In this document: piece after piece, positions 42,888-50,994 of the stretch
Layout of the letters: each line of letters begins with the position of its first letter
Numbering within the stretch: the stretch's first letter is position 1
Origin: a virus
DNA length: 64,000 nucleotides
Strand: one strand, 5' to 3'
Virus record (IMG/VR): IMGVR_UViG_3300034073_002480
Location: 62,001 to 126,000 of that record
Program-made: the position numbers and the translations under genes
The notes under the pieces: generated by a model
Databases searched by the model: none
Seen by the model: only the letters and a program-made list of their open reading frames with translations
What the model was told of the DNA's origin: nothing

Positions 42888-43682
42888 TCATGGTAGTTGA
42901 AAAGGTGCTAACACATGGGTTTGGTAGTGATCTGTATTAGAAGAATTACCTTGGATATCAGGCATCTGCCAACCTATGATACCATAACCTTTACCATACA
43001 AACAGATATTCCTTAGTTGCTGAGCTAGTAACATCGCGTTCTGCATATTGCCCCAGTATGTCTCTGGTGAACTTGTACTAGCACCACATCCACGTTGATC
43101 TACACCTAATTCTGGAGCTTGATCTACGTTGTCATTTCTCATGTTAATATCGTGTTGACGAAAATCTTCGCCAAATCCAGTGCCATTGTAGATACCCATA
43201 GCAGACGACCATCCATCTAGAATATTGTTTCCTGCATCTAGGTATAGCCAGTTTGTTTGACGTGCATCTGTGAAAGAATCTGGGTCTGGTTTTAAAATAT
43301 TCATAATACGATTACGTGTTCTAATATTATCCACGCATGAGATAATGATCAGGTCTTGTGTACCTACTTTTTTCATCAGTTTCTCTAAGAGTCTCTTGTT
43401 AGCGAAAGAAGCCCAAAAATCAACGTTACCGACATTATAATGTTGTTGTAGTTTACGTTGTAGCACAGCACCTTTTTGTTCACCCAAATCTCTATAGCAG
43501 AAATTTTGGCGCACTGTGTTAGATTGAGAGACTGTATCAGCATCTATCAACACAATTAATGGTGACTGCAACCTTTTAAGTTCACCATAATGACCTACTA
43601 TCCGCCCTAAACTATCGGCAAAATAACTACCTGTACCACCACATCCTACCAGTGCAATCACAGGTTTATTGAATCTTAACAT
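42888..43682 (-). CDS. ThiF/E1-like activating enzyme of a PRTRC-like cassette
   Basis: A 264-aa E1-like adenylyltransferase. The ATP-binding loop is GCGGTGS at residues 13-19, with D47/D49 in 'LIDADTV' and 'SNTVRQN' at 54-60 as in ThiF/MoeB/E1 proteins; 'SCVDNIRTR' and 'YLDAGN' follow. A Cys in 'QRGCGAS' near residue 200 could carry a thioester. It would adenylate the C-terminus of a ubiquitin-like protein, the candidate being 45366-45737. Its ATG overlaps the PRTRC-B-like gene by 17 bases. Confidence 0.85.
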   Translation of the reverse strand: MLRFNKPVIALVGCGGTGSYFADSLGRIVGHYGELKRLQSPLIVLIDADTVSQSNTVRQNFCYRDLGEQKGAVLQRKLQQHYNVGNVDFWASFANKRLLEKLMKKVGTQDLIIISCVDNIRTRNRIMNILKPDPDSFTDARQTNWLYLDAGNNILDGWSSAMGIYNGTGFGEDFRQHDINMRNDNVDQAPELGVDQRGCGASTSSPETYWGNMQNAMLLAQQLRNICLYGKGYGIIGWQMPDIQGNSSNTDHYQTHVLAPFQLP

Positions 43683-44334
43683 AATAATTAGCTCCCTCTT
43701 GGTAATAATCTGTATCTGGGGAGGACGACCATATAATAGATCTAGGCTTTTCTACTACATTCAACATATCACCCCAATATTTGGGATCTATTTCAGAACC
43801 TGTTTGTATTTTTGTGAAATCCTGTGCAACAGCTTTCAGATATTGTGGATAGGTGGTGGAATCTTGGTTTGTGAGGTCTCGATTGTGAATAGATTGCATG
43901 TAGCCATTGTAAACACTTGATGGACTTTTATTGTTATAAGCAACATCTCCATTACACCAATCACCATAATTACCTATGTTTCCAAGTTTGAGTGGTTTAA
44001 GGCAGTCAACAGTGTCATAACCAAACAAAGGTCTGTTACCATTACTGTATAACACCATAAAATGTCTTGGGATTGGCATTTGCAACGACTCTACTACGTC
44101 CTCGCTTTTCACCTTTCTGCTTAACAGACAGCTGTTATTGATTGCCCCTGCTCTACGACAGGTTTTGTCACGCAAAGAGCAGTCTAAACAGTACTTGAGA
44201 AAAAAATCTTCGGCATCAGATTTAATGCAGCTATAATAAAATGGTACTACAATGGGTTCAAACACGAACATTATAGTGTGTTTAAATATTACAGCAGTCT
44301 GGCAATGCGATGGTATTTCATACTGTTGTGCCAT
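43666..44334 (-). CDS. PRTRC system protein B-like
   Basis: A 222-aa protein placed between the JAMM and E1 genes, as in bacterial PRTRC cassettes. 'LGNIGNYGDWCNGDV' in the middle recalls the conserved glycine/tryptophan/cysteine stretch of PRTRC protein B. The N-terminal part carries six to seven cysteines ('KYCLDCSLRDKTCRRAG'), possibly a zinc site. Its biochemical role is not known in any system. Confidence 0.6.
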   Translation of the reverse strand: MAQQYEIPSHCQTAVIFKHTIMFVFEPIVVPFYYSCIKSDAEDFFLKYCLDCSLRDKTCRRAGAINNSCLLSRKVKSEDVVESLQMPIPRHFMVLYSNGNRPLFGYDTVDCLKPLKLGNIGNYGDWCNGDVAYNNKSPSSVYNGYMQSIHNRDLTNQDSTTYPQYLKAVAQDFTKIQTGSEIDPKYWGDMLNVVEKPRSIIWSSSPDTDYYQEGANYYVKIQ

Positions 44335-44336
44335 AA

Positions 44337-45305
44337 CTAATAACCACTACCGTAGAAGAAAGGATCGGCAACGTCCACACTATTATAGCGGTCGTAAGTA
44401 AAAAGATCCGCATATTGCACGTCTGCTGTAAGAAGGTCTGACAATACTGCTGGTAGCTCTTTTTCGATATCAGCTACAGTCACAGAAGGGTTAGCTAACA
44501 TAATGTTTTCCAAAGCAGTCTTTAGTTTTTCAGCTAGACTCTTAGTATAAACAACACCACTTTTCGCTGGTTGTAGCCATTTTGTAGTTGTATTTCCTTT
44601 TTGCCACACAGGTGCTTGATATACAAAGCGTTTTACTTGAGTTTCACATACAGGTGCATACGCGGTATGTGTGTACGTCTGTAGTTCCGAATCTACAGGA
44701 AGGTCAATGAAGTCCCATGCTTGTGGAAAATAACGATAATTTGCGTAGCCGTTATTAGCAACTACTGTAGTACGGATTCGGTAGTCCATATCTGTTTGTC
44801 TGCCTGTAGGTATAGAGACAATACCATACAACAACGGAGTCTTCATTTCGTTGGTATCATCAACACCACTAGGAGATGGCATATCAAAAGGATGTAGATG
44901 AAAATGTGCATACAAAACCCAACCATTAGCAACTAATGACTCCCGTGTATACTGTAGACCATCAAGTCCGTATAAGGGTAATGCATAGTTATAAGTAACA
45001 GATGCACCTGTCACTGTTTGACTACCAACAACACAAATGAAGTCACCATCACGTTTGTAGTAACGACATTCAACTTCCGTTCCCTGTGCTAAATAATGCA
45101 TAAAGAACGTGACCATTTGGTTCCACAGTCTGCGCGGAATCTTATGTTGTGGATTACCAACAAAACACTGCATAATAGCAGGATCAATTTTGTCATCAGT
45201 TGTGTAGTCACTGTACACAAAGTAAGAGCCGAGTTCTGTTACTTTCTCTTCTATGTAGTGACCAGTATTTAGCTGGTGGATTTCCGTTGTTTTTGTGGTT
45301 GTCAT
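44337..45305 (-). CDS. JAB/JAMM metalloprotease (PRTRC protein A-like)
   Basis: A 322-aa protein. The zinc-binding JAMM signature H-x-H-x10-D is at residues 136, 138 and 149 ('HFHLHPF'...'SGVDD', with S146 in S-x-x-D), and an upstream Glu near 79 is a candidate general base. JAMM proteases cut isopeptide bonds or trim ubiquitin-like proteins. It is the first gene after a terminator and motif copy behind the putative Ubl gene. Confidence 0.8.
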   Translation of the reverse strand: MTTTKTTEIHQLNTGHYIEEKVTELGSYFVYSDYTTDDKIDPAIMQCFVGNPQHKIPRRLWNQMVTFFMHYLAQGTEVECRYYKRDGDFICVVGSQTVTGASVTYNYALPLYGLDGLQYTRESLVANGWVLYAHFHLHPFDMPSPSGVDDTNEMKTPLLYGIVSIPTGRQTDMDYRIRTTVVANNGYANYRYFPQAWDFIDLPVDSELQTYTHTAYAPVCETQVKRFVYQAPVWQKGNTTTKWLQPAKSGVVYTKSLAEKLKTALENIMLANPSVTVADIEKELPAVLSDLLTADVQYADLFTYDRYNSVDVADPFFYGSGY

Positions 45306-45321
45306 AATTCCTCTTAAAGAC

Positions 45322-45359
45322 TATAGAAAAAGAGGGGTGAGCTTTCAAAACCCACCCCT
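45322..45359 (-). terminator. Terminator between the Ubl-like and JAMM genes
   Basis: Minus strand: GGGGTG/CACCCC arms (45358-45353 and 45339-45334), then TCTTTTTCTATAG, which again merges into the motif. It would reduce but probably not abolish expression of the downstream JAMM-B-E1 genes relative to the Ubl. Confidence 0.75.
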
Positions 45360-45365
45360 ATAGGA

Positions 45366-45737
45366 TTAACCTAAGCGACCAGCAGGACGCTCAGGATCAG
45401 GGATTGCAACGGTTACAGGTGTTTGAGGAGTAACCGCATACTTAGCACTCAGTTCTGCGAAAGTAAGTGTAGGGTTAATCACAAAGATTTTACCCGCAAC
45501 TATGTATTGCGCTGTGTAATTATCTTGAAGAGTGATACCAGCGATCTTCGCTTGACCTGCTGCGAAATCAGCATAGGTTTGGTTGGGGTCATATTGAAAC
45601 TGACCAGCGGAGGTGAAGCCAAATCGAACTTCAGCACTGTTGTCAGCTTGGACTACAGTGGATACTGCAATAGGGGTAGGAGCAGTTTGTGTAGTAGAGG
45701 TAGAGAACTTAGAAAGGAGGTTGTTTAAGAAAGACAT
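45366..45737 (-). CDS. Putative ubiquitin-like protein (PRTRC C-like)
   Basis: A 123-aa protein starting MSFLNNLLSKFSTST. After a Thr/Ser/Pro-rich linker the rest is strand-rich, with two similar segments ending in F-A ('QTYADFAAGQAKIAG', 'PTLTFAELSAKYAV') that could be beta-grasp helices, so possibly two Ubl repeats. It ends G-R-L-G; a C-terminal Gly is what an E1 needs. ATG 45737 has an A/C-rich leader and no Shine-Dalgarno. Assigning it as the Ubl rests mainly on position and the ending. Confidence 0.55.
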   Translation of the reverse strand: MSFLNNLLSKFSTSTTQTAPTPIAVSTVVQADNSAEVRFGFTSAGQFQYDPNQTYADFAAGQAKIAGITLQDNYTAQYIVAGKIFVINPTLTFAELSAKYAVTPQTPVTVAIPDPERPAGRLG

Positions 45738-45812
45738 AGTTTTGTGTTTGTTGTTGTGCATATGGATTACAGATGCAAACAATTACTTCTGATTACTCAG
45801 TACTCGAACCTC

Positions 45813-46060
45813 TTTCACTATCTTGTTACTTCAGAGTTGTTTACAGCTTTTGACAGCATTGTATCCTCCTACTTGTTACCCAGTTACTTCGTTGCTGACA
45901 TCTTCATCAGGGCAGGGTATTTGCATCTGCAAGATCTAGATTTACTCTGTGCGCTTGTGTAAAGTATCTAATCTATAAAGTGCTTCACACAAGGAGAAGG
46001 TATAACCCTCTTGACTGTGTAGTCTAAACAACTACACAGTGAGGAGAGCTATACCAACCA
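45813..46060. repeat. Noncoding element, copy 1
   Basis: Begins with TTTCACTATCTTGTTACTT (45813-45831), repeated exactly 300 bp later. It contains several GTTACTT heptamers, AGATTTACTCTGTGC, a stem CTTGTGT/ACACAAG (45954-45960/45987-45993) around the loop GTATCTAATCTATAAAGT, and a strong hairpin ACTGTGTAG/CTACACAGT near 46014-46040, flanked by GGTATA/TATACC. No gene is present from 45783 to 46569. Confidence 0.7.
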
Positions 46061-46112
46061 ACAATTATTGACAATTTGTTAATACAGTACTGGGCAATCT
46101 CTTACTTGTTAC

Positions 46113-46410
46113 TTTCACTATCTTGTTACTTTCACTGCAAGCAGTTACTTTGTTCCCCAGCTACTTTGTTACTTCAGAGTGGTTTTCCCATATAACTCCT
46201 GACAACAGGGTGTTGGTTGTTATAGGTTCGAGATTTACTATGTGCAATCTATGGCGTATCTAATCTCTAAAGTCCAACCATAGAAAGAGAGAATCAGTCC
46301 GTTACATTATATAGTGTGAAGCTACTGCCAACTATACAATATTAATAGGACAACCAACCCTCTTATCTAGACTGTTTTTACACAATCCAGATAGGAGAAT
46401 TGTTGATTAC
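46113..46410. repeat. Noncoding element, copy 2
   Basis: A diverged copy with the same order: the 19-base start (46113-46131), GTTACTT heptamers, AGATTTACTATGTGC, a stem TCTATGG/CCATAGA (46248-46254/46278-46284) around the nearly identical loop GTATCTAATCTCTAAAGT, and a second hairpin CTCTTATCT/AGATAGGAG (near 46360-46396). The stem differs from copy 1 on both arms while the loop is kept. A motif copy forms its 3' arm. From 46410 to 46569 only AT-rich sequence is seen. Confidence 0.7.
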
Positions 46411-46569
46411 AACAAACTAGAAATTAAAATATAATAGGGACAGCACTACACCCTCAGGATCGGAAGTATACTATATAACATAGTTCTAGCTGTTGTCTGC
46501 ATTTAGTAGTAATCGCAATAAAACAAAATCAGCTTAAGAAGCATCAAAGTCAAAATATATTTCAAACAT

Positions 46570-46995
46570 TTAATTATTATCCTGCATTGCACTGTTGTTA
46601 AAATAAAAACGTTCTGCTTGCTGTCTTACTTTTTTCTCAGGAACATCATGTACATTCTCAAAGTCACCATCAGCAATCAACACAAAGTATTGTACACCTA
46701 AATCTGTGGCAATCTTAATGTAAGGCTCCAACTCTTTTTTAGTTGTAGTCGTGTTGCTGACTATAGTGATATAACCATCTTGCAGTGACTTCTTAACTTC
46801 TGTCATACACCATTCATGTGCTGTCTGCAAGTAACGTGGATTCCAAGGTTCATCATTGTCAACAAACCACCGATCTGCTTCAAATTTCTTAGCTGCATAA
46901 CCTAAGTCATAACCAGACATATATACTAAAAAATCAGCAAATGTTGACTTTCCTGAACCTGATACACCACGTAAGATTATAAGAACTGGTTGCAT
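46570..46995 (-). CDS. P-loop kinase, polynucleotide-kinase-like
   Basis: A 141-aa AAA_33-type kinase: Walker A GVSGSGKST at residues 10-18, then 'FEADRWFVD' and 'ITIVSNTTTTKKELEPYI' typical of the Pnkp/NEDD4BP2-like group that phosphorylates 5'-OH ends. No phosphatase domain is attached. With the two RNA ligases it would complete 5' end healing. Small-molecule kinase activity is the alternative. Confidence 0.75.
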   Translation of the reverse strand: MQPVLIILRGVSGSGKSTFADFLVYMSGYDLGYAAKKFEADRWFVDNDEPWNPRYLQTAHEWCMTEVKKSLQDGYITIVSNTTTTKKELEPYIKIATDLGVQYFVLIADGDFENVHDVPEKKVRQQAERFYFNNSAMQDNN

Positions 46996-46997
46996 AA

Positions 46998-47225
46998 CTA
47001 CCCCTTTGCAAATATTTCTGGTTTGTTTAAAAGTAAACCTAGCATATTACCCATCATAGCTTGCGAATGTTGCATTGAATCTGCACGTAATTTTTTATTG
47101 TCAATATCAAGTTCTTCACAACGCTCTACTAAATGGTCAATACACTCTAGAAGATATTCAACGTGTTCATCATTTAATCTGTGTGGATTAGACCATAAAA
47201 TGTTACGAATTTCTTTAACTGTCAT
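46998..47225 (-). CDS. Hypothetical coiled-coil protein, 75 aa
   Basis: Starts MTVKEIRNILWSNPHR and continues as an acidic coiled coil. ATG 47225 overlaps the next upstream stop at 47215. No family recognised. Confidence 0.65.
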   Translation of the reverse strand: MTVKEIRNILWSNPHRLNDEHVEYLLECIDHLVERCEELDIDNKKLRADSMQHSQAMMGNMLGLLLNKPEIFAKG

Positions 47226-47763
47226 AGCTATACCACTCAGGTTGTTGATTGATTGTCCAAGTAGGACGTTTGTTGTTTTTGAATACCTTGGCACACATAT
47301 AGTCCCGATAAGCTTGTACAGCTACAGCCAATGGTTCTTTCGATTTGTACTTGGCTTTGACTTCCTCATACATAGCAAGAGGCACATCTGTCATACCTGA
47401 TGGCAACCGTAGAAGAGAATGGGTTTTGTTGAAACTGGTAATAACTAAGCCTGTCATAGTACCATTGTTACCTTTCTTTTCCCATATAGCTTGCAATGCT
47501 TTGAGGTGTGTTAAAGTCCACATAAAATTATCTTGAGACTGACGAACCCATACACAAGTAGGATGGTTTACAAAAGCTTTTTTGTAGATAAAGTACTTTT
47601 GGACATAACACAGACCATCTTTCTCTTCTACGGTCACATGCGGTGACAAATGATAAGCTGTTGACAACATCTGCGATGCTTCAAGGCGGATTTTACCTAA
47701 ATGCTCATCACAATATAAAGATGCTGCTGTGGCAGGATCAGGGTCAAGGAAGAATAGGTTCAT
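47215..47763 (-). CDS. Conserved viral protein of unknown function, 182 aa
   Basis: The opening 'LDPDPATAASLYCDEHLGKIRLEASQML' matches a phage and giant-virus family whose members begin with DxDP...AA...CDKHVxKM...E..Q.L. Tryptophans and 'HPTCVWVRQS' further on also fit. I know no established function. Confidence 0.7.
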   Translation of the reverse strand: MNLFFLDPDPATAASLYCDEHLGKIRLEASQMLSTAYHLSPHVTVEEKDGLCYVQKYFIYKKAFVNHPTCVWVRQSQDNFMWTLTHLKALQAIWEKKGNNGTMTGLVITSFNKTHSLLRLPSGMTDVPLAMYEEVKAKYKSKEPLAVAVQAYRDYMCAKVFKNNKRPTWTINQQPEWYSYDS

Positions 47764-47962
47764 TTACATTGATCTCCCATTTAAGAAATAATAACTGTAC
47801 TACATACCGTTTCCAATATAGAGTAGAGTGTGGGTCGTCAAACTTACAAACAACCAATATAGGATAATTATTAATCATTATTGACACATAGAAAGTAAGT
47901 CTTATACCAGTGTGATACTCTAGATACCATTGCCAATTCTTAACACATACTGTCAGTTTCAT
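47744..47962 (-). CDS. Hypothetical protein, 72 aa
   Basis: Starts MKLTVCVKNWQWYLE; beta-rich. It begins just after a plus-oriented terminator hairpin and a motif copy. No family recognised. Confidence 0.6.
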   Translation of the reverse strand: MKLTVCVKNWQWYLEYHTGIRLTFYVSIMINNYPILVVCKFDDPHSTLYWKRYVVQLLFLKWEINVNEPILP

Positions 47963-47973
47963 TTCTTCTATGG

Positions 47974-48000
47974 TAGGGGGCTGTTAACCCCCTTTATTAT
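47974..48000 (+). terminator. Hairpin with plus-strand terminator orientation
   Basis: GGGGG/CCCCC arms (47976-47980/47988-47992) followed on the plus strand by TTTATTATTT. On the minus strand, where the genes lie, no T-run follows, so it may block antisense transcription or act as a processing site between 48001 and 47962. Confidence 0.55.
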
Positions 48001-48390
48001 TTACTTACCAGCGTACTTAGCGTTGTATTCTGCTTCAAGTTCTTCAAGAGACTTAGCTTTTTTAGCTTCTTGACGTTTAGCATGAATCAACTCTCTTAAC
48101 TCACGTTCTTCAGCAGATTCTTGAGCAGCAGTGCGACTTGCATCTTGTTGATCGAGCTTATATTGCAAAACACTGACAATGATATCACGTTCTAATTGCA
48201 AAGTAGTGTTAGCGGCTGTTTTAGTACGCAAATAACCTTGTTGACCAGATTGTGCAATTTGTGCATCTCTTGCCAATGCAGCTTGGTTCAATGTCTCTAC
48301 AGGAAGATCAAACAAATCTTCAGTTGTTAGAACACCTTTACCTAAACCAGAAAAACGAACCTTTTGTGCTAAAGCTTGGATAAAAGACAT
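48001..48390 (-). CDS. Hypothetical charged helical protein, 129 aa
   Basis: Starts MSFIQALAQKVRFSG, has 'TTEDLFDLPVETLNQ', and ends in a long charged helix ('AEERELRELIHAKRQEAKK'). It shares an A/C-rich leader and the M-S-F opening with the putative Ubl gene. It precedes the 721-aa protein in position but not transcription. Function unknown. Confidence 0.7.
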   Translation of the reverse strand: MSFIQALAQKVRFSGLGKGVLTTEDLFDLPVETLNQAALARDAQIAQSGQQGYLRTKTAANTTLQLERDIIVSVLQYKLDQQDASRTAAQESAEERELRELIHAKRQEAKKAKSLEELEAEYNAKYAGK

Positions 48391-48461
48391 AATTTTGTTG
48401 TTTGTTGTTGTGTGTTTACAAGAAAGACGGTTTTACGGATGACCGACAACCCCGCAAAGCG

Positions 48462-50597
48462 CTATACCTTGACTCGTAGTACACGTTGGCTTGCGCCTGT
48501 AACACGAACCAAGAAGTCATTTCTCAATGTAGAAGAGAAGCCTAAACCTGATAGCTGTTGTTGAGAAGGTTCAACCAACAACCGTCTACCCAAGATTTCA
48601 AATACCTTCCGATGTGGGTACAAAGATTCAACTAAAAACTCATTGTAAAACCCACGAACAACAGGATCATTGTTTAGTGCTTTTTCCAACACAAAGAAGA
48701 AGTGCTTATTACCTTTTTGATCACCATTATGCCAGTAGTTCGGTGACAATAGTGCTACAGATACAGGTTGCCAAGTATTTGTGGTTAAACCCCAAACTTC
48801 TTTGCTTTGTACTGTGCTATTAGATTCTAGAGATTCAATAAACTGAATACCTGTTGTCTTGTTAAAAACAAACTTTGCTACAGTGATATTTTGTTCAGGT
48901 CGAAGGTCAGCACTGTAATGATACTTATATATTACGCCATCATATTCAATCTCTGCTGAAAAACCACCGTTAGAATTTCGTGACTCAAAGTTGTTGACGT
49001 AAAAATGGTAGATCCCTTCTGGCATTTTCGCAAGATCATGGTAGACAATGTTTTCAACAGCAATTTCACCATCAGGATGGATAATATCTACATCTAAGAT
49101 ACCTGAAGCTGGTGATCTATATCTTACATCTCTACCTCTATATGTGCGGAAATAGATGTGTTCACTACTACCACCTTCAATCTCGGCATGAGCATCAAAG
49201 TCTATATTGTTATTGCCAGATTCGTTCCACATTATAGAGAACCGCAACACACCAGTTACCGAACCACCTGCTTTTTCTACGTTGCGTTTGATAATAGAGT
49301 CAGTAACATCTCCTGTATAGTACCAGCTAAAGTTATTAGCCCAACGTGTTAGTGGTTTAGCATCAGGATTTGTAGGTGCGATCAACGAGAAAAGATTATT
49401 GGTGTGTTTGTTTTCCAACAAAATGTCTACAGATGTAGACTTCGGTAGAATGTTATTCAAGAAATCATCAATAGTGACTTCAGCAATCCTTGCCAACTTT
49501 TTGGGATCGGTAGGTGTATCTTGCTTCAACAAACCAAAAACAGACTTGACGTTAGATGTTAGGGATCTATTCAACCACAGAACATCATTAGCCGATATGT
49601 CTTCCTGAACTGCGTATCGTCTTGCAAGAGAGTCAACCAACCCTTCTTCTACGGCTGTTTTTTCAGCTTCAGCGATTTGGCGTTGAGAAACCATAGCTGT
49701 TGTACGTTTGTAGTTTTGAGGAGCTACAACAGATTCGTATTTACGCACTGCAATATCGAGGTCAACATCTTTGCTGATGTCAATAAGTAGAGTACCGATG
49801 GCAGAATTACGGATTTTAGCAACACTGACACCAACTCTTTGAGCAGCAACCCAGTAATAATTCTCTACTTGTTGTGGTGTGAGAACCGTAGAAATAAAGG
49901 TTTGCTGTTCTTGTAAGAAAGTTTCTAGTGTTGCTTTGTACTCTACACCTTTGTATAAACCTTGGTCAATAAGTTCCAACACAGTCTGCACAGTTTGTGT
50001 ATCAAACTCGTCTAATGCACGTTTAAACACATTGCGAGGGTCTCTGTAGTCCTGTGGTGTACGTCCTGTAACATAAGAACGAGGGACTTCCAAATACAAG
50101 TGTTCCCATTCGATTGTGTTTACAAGCTTCTGTGTTGTAGGGTCTAGCACACGCTGAATATTAGACCTTAAACCTAGTTTCTGTGATTCGGGAATAAATA
50201 CATCACGGATCTTACAGCAATATACAAGGTCACGCATGTTGTTGATAACCGACTGCCACATAGGATCGTCAACCGTGAAGTCCCAAATAGACCACAAGTT
50301 ATAATCAACATCAATAGCTACAATGTGACCGTAATTCTTGATAAAAGAACGGCAAGCATTACAGTTGTGCGACTGACGTTCTGCACCAGCAGGGAAAGAT
50401 TCGAGATAAGTGTCCCACAAAGATTGTCGATCCATATCTACAACATACAACTGACGACCTGCTGCGGTAATCTGTGCAAAATTGGACTGGAAAACACGCA
50501 CAAATTGGTTGAAAGTCATTGGTTGTTTTCTACCAGCGAAACGCTCACCCTCTACGGCAATCATTTCTCTGTCAACAGTCTGTTCAATAAAAAGCAT
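48462..50597 (-). CDS. Large protein of unknown function, 711 aa
   Basis: Starts MLFIEQTVDREMIAV. A Cys pair 'HNCNACRSF' lies near residue 73. Most of the protein is helical. The last third has 'NIDFDAHAEIEGGSSEHIYF', 'GILDVDIIHPDGEIAVEN' and 'FYVNNFESRN', resembling the YfaP/DUF2135-type beta-sandwich found in surface or secreted proteins. It has a strong upstream terminator and AGGA ribosome-binding sequence, so it is a separately controlled unit. ATG 50597 is preferred over a longer hydrophobic start. Confidence 0.7.
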   Translation of the reverse strand: MLFIEQTVDREMIAVEGERFAGRKQPMTFNQFVRVFQSNFAQITAAGRQLYVVDMDRQSLWDTYLESFPAGAERQSHNCNACRSFIKNYGHIVAIDVDYNLWSIWDFTVDDPMWQSVINNMRDLVYCCKIRDVFIPESQKLGLRSNIQRVLDPTTQKLVNTIEWEHLYLEVPRSYVTGRTPQDYRDPRNVFKRALDEFDTQTVQTVLELIDQGLYKGVEYKATLETFLQEQQTFISTVLTPQQVENYYWVAAQRVGVSVAKIRNSAIGTLLIDISKDVDLDIAVRKYESVVAPQNYKRTTAMVSQRQIAEAEKTAVEEGLVDSLARRYAVQEDISANDVLWLNRSLTSNVKSVFGLLKQDTPTDPKKLARIAEVTIDDFLNNILPKSTSVDILLENKHTNNLFSLIAPTNPDAKPLTRWANNFSWYYTGDVTDSIIKRNVEKAGGSVTGVLRFSIMWNESGNNNIDFDAHAEIEGGSSEHIYFRTYRGRDVRYRSPASGILDVDIIHPDGEIAVENIVYHDLAKMPEGIYHFYVNNFESRNSNGGFSAEIEYDGVIYKYHYSADLRPEQNITVAKFVFNKTTGIQFIESLESNSTVQSKEVWGLTTNTWQPVSVALLSPNYWHNGDQKGNKHFFFVLEKALNNDPVVRGFYNEFLVESLYPHRKVFEILGRRLLVEPSQQQLSGLGFSSTLRNDFLVRVTGASQRVLRVKV

Positions 50598-50610
50598 AGT
50601 TTTTCCTATG

Positions 50611-50642
50611 AAATAAAAAAGCAGCAAGATACGTTTGCTGCA
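50611..50642 (-). terminator. Rho-independent terminator upstream of the 711-aa gene
   Basis: Minus strand: GCAGCAA/TTGCTGC (50641-50635 and 50627-50621), loop of seven bases, followed by TTTTTTATTT. It ends the upstream unit just before the ATG at 50597. Confidence 0.85.
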
Positions 50643-50715
50643 TATAAATAAACCTTGGAGAACTTTGTGCCTAGCACGACCCTTCCACCGTATCTAATGG
50701 TTGAGTCAACGAAAT

Positions 50716-50994
50716 TTATAGCGAATCTAGAAATGTAGCAAACCTAGCTTCAATAACTGCAATCTGTTGAAGTCTTGTAATAGCTTCTTGAGTAGTTTGA
50801 AAGTATTCACGTTTTTGGAATGACAAAAAGAAATTTTCATCATCAGCCCACACAGAAATATTAGGATCTTGTGTATCAAACGACTTCACCTTCTCTCGCA
50901 TCTCTGGTGTGTAACCATCAAAGACAAAAGATTTGGCGTAGTCGGTTTTCTTGTTAGACTCCCATTTATGGGATGATAGTTTTATGTTAATCAC
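50716..50994 (-). CDS. Hypothetical protein, 92 aa, GTG start
   Basis: Starts GTG-INIKLSSHKWES with a GTGA overlap onto the RNA ligase stop, implying translational coupling. No family recognised. Confidence 0.65.
   Translation of the reverse strand: MINIKLSSHKWESNKKTDYAKSFVFDGYTPEMREKVKSFDTQDPNISVWADDENFFLSFQKREYFQTTQEAITRLQQIAVIEARFATFLDSL

Noticed and set aside
45783-46250. tRNA genes suggested by GGTTCGAG strings near 45805 and 46227
   Set aside because: No T-stem pairing and no anticodon arm at the right distance.
47643-47867. Plus-strand frame at 47643-47867
   Set aside because: It lies across two supported minus-strand genes and has typical antisense composition.
48462-50597. Calling the 711-aa protein a tail or capsid component
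   Set aside because: The YfaP-like sandwich and size are compatible but no structural neighbour or virion signature supports it.
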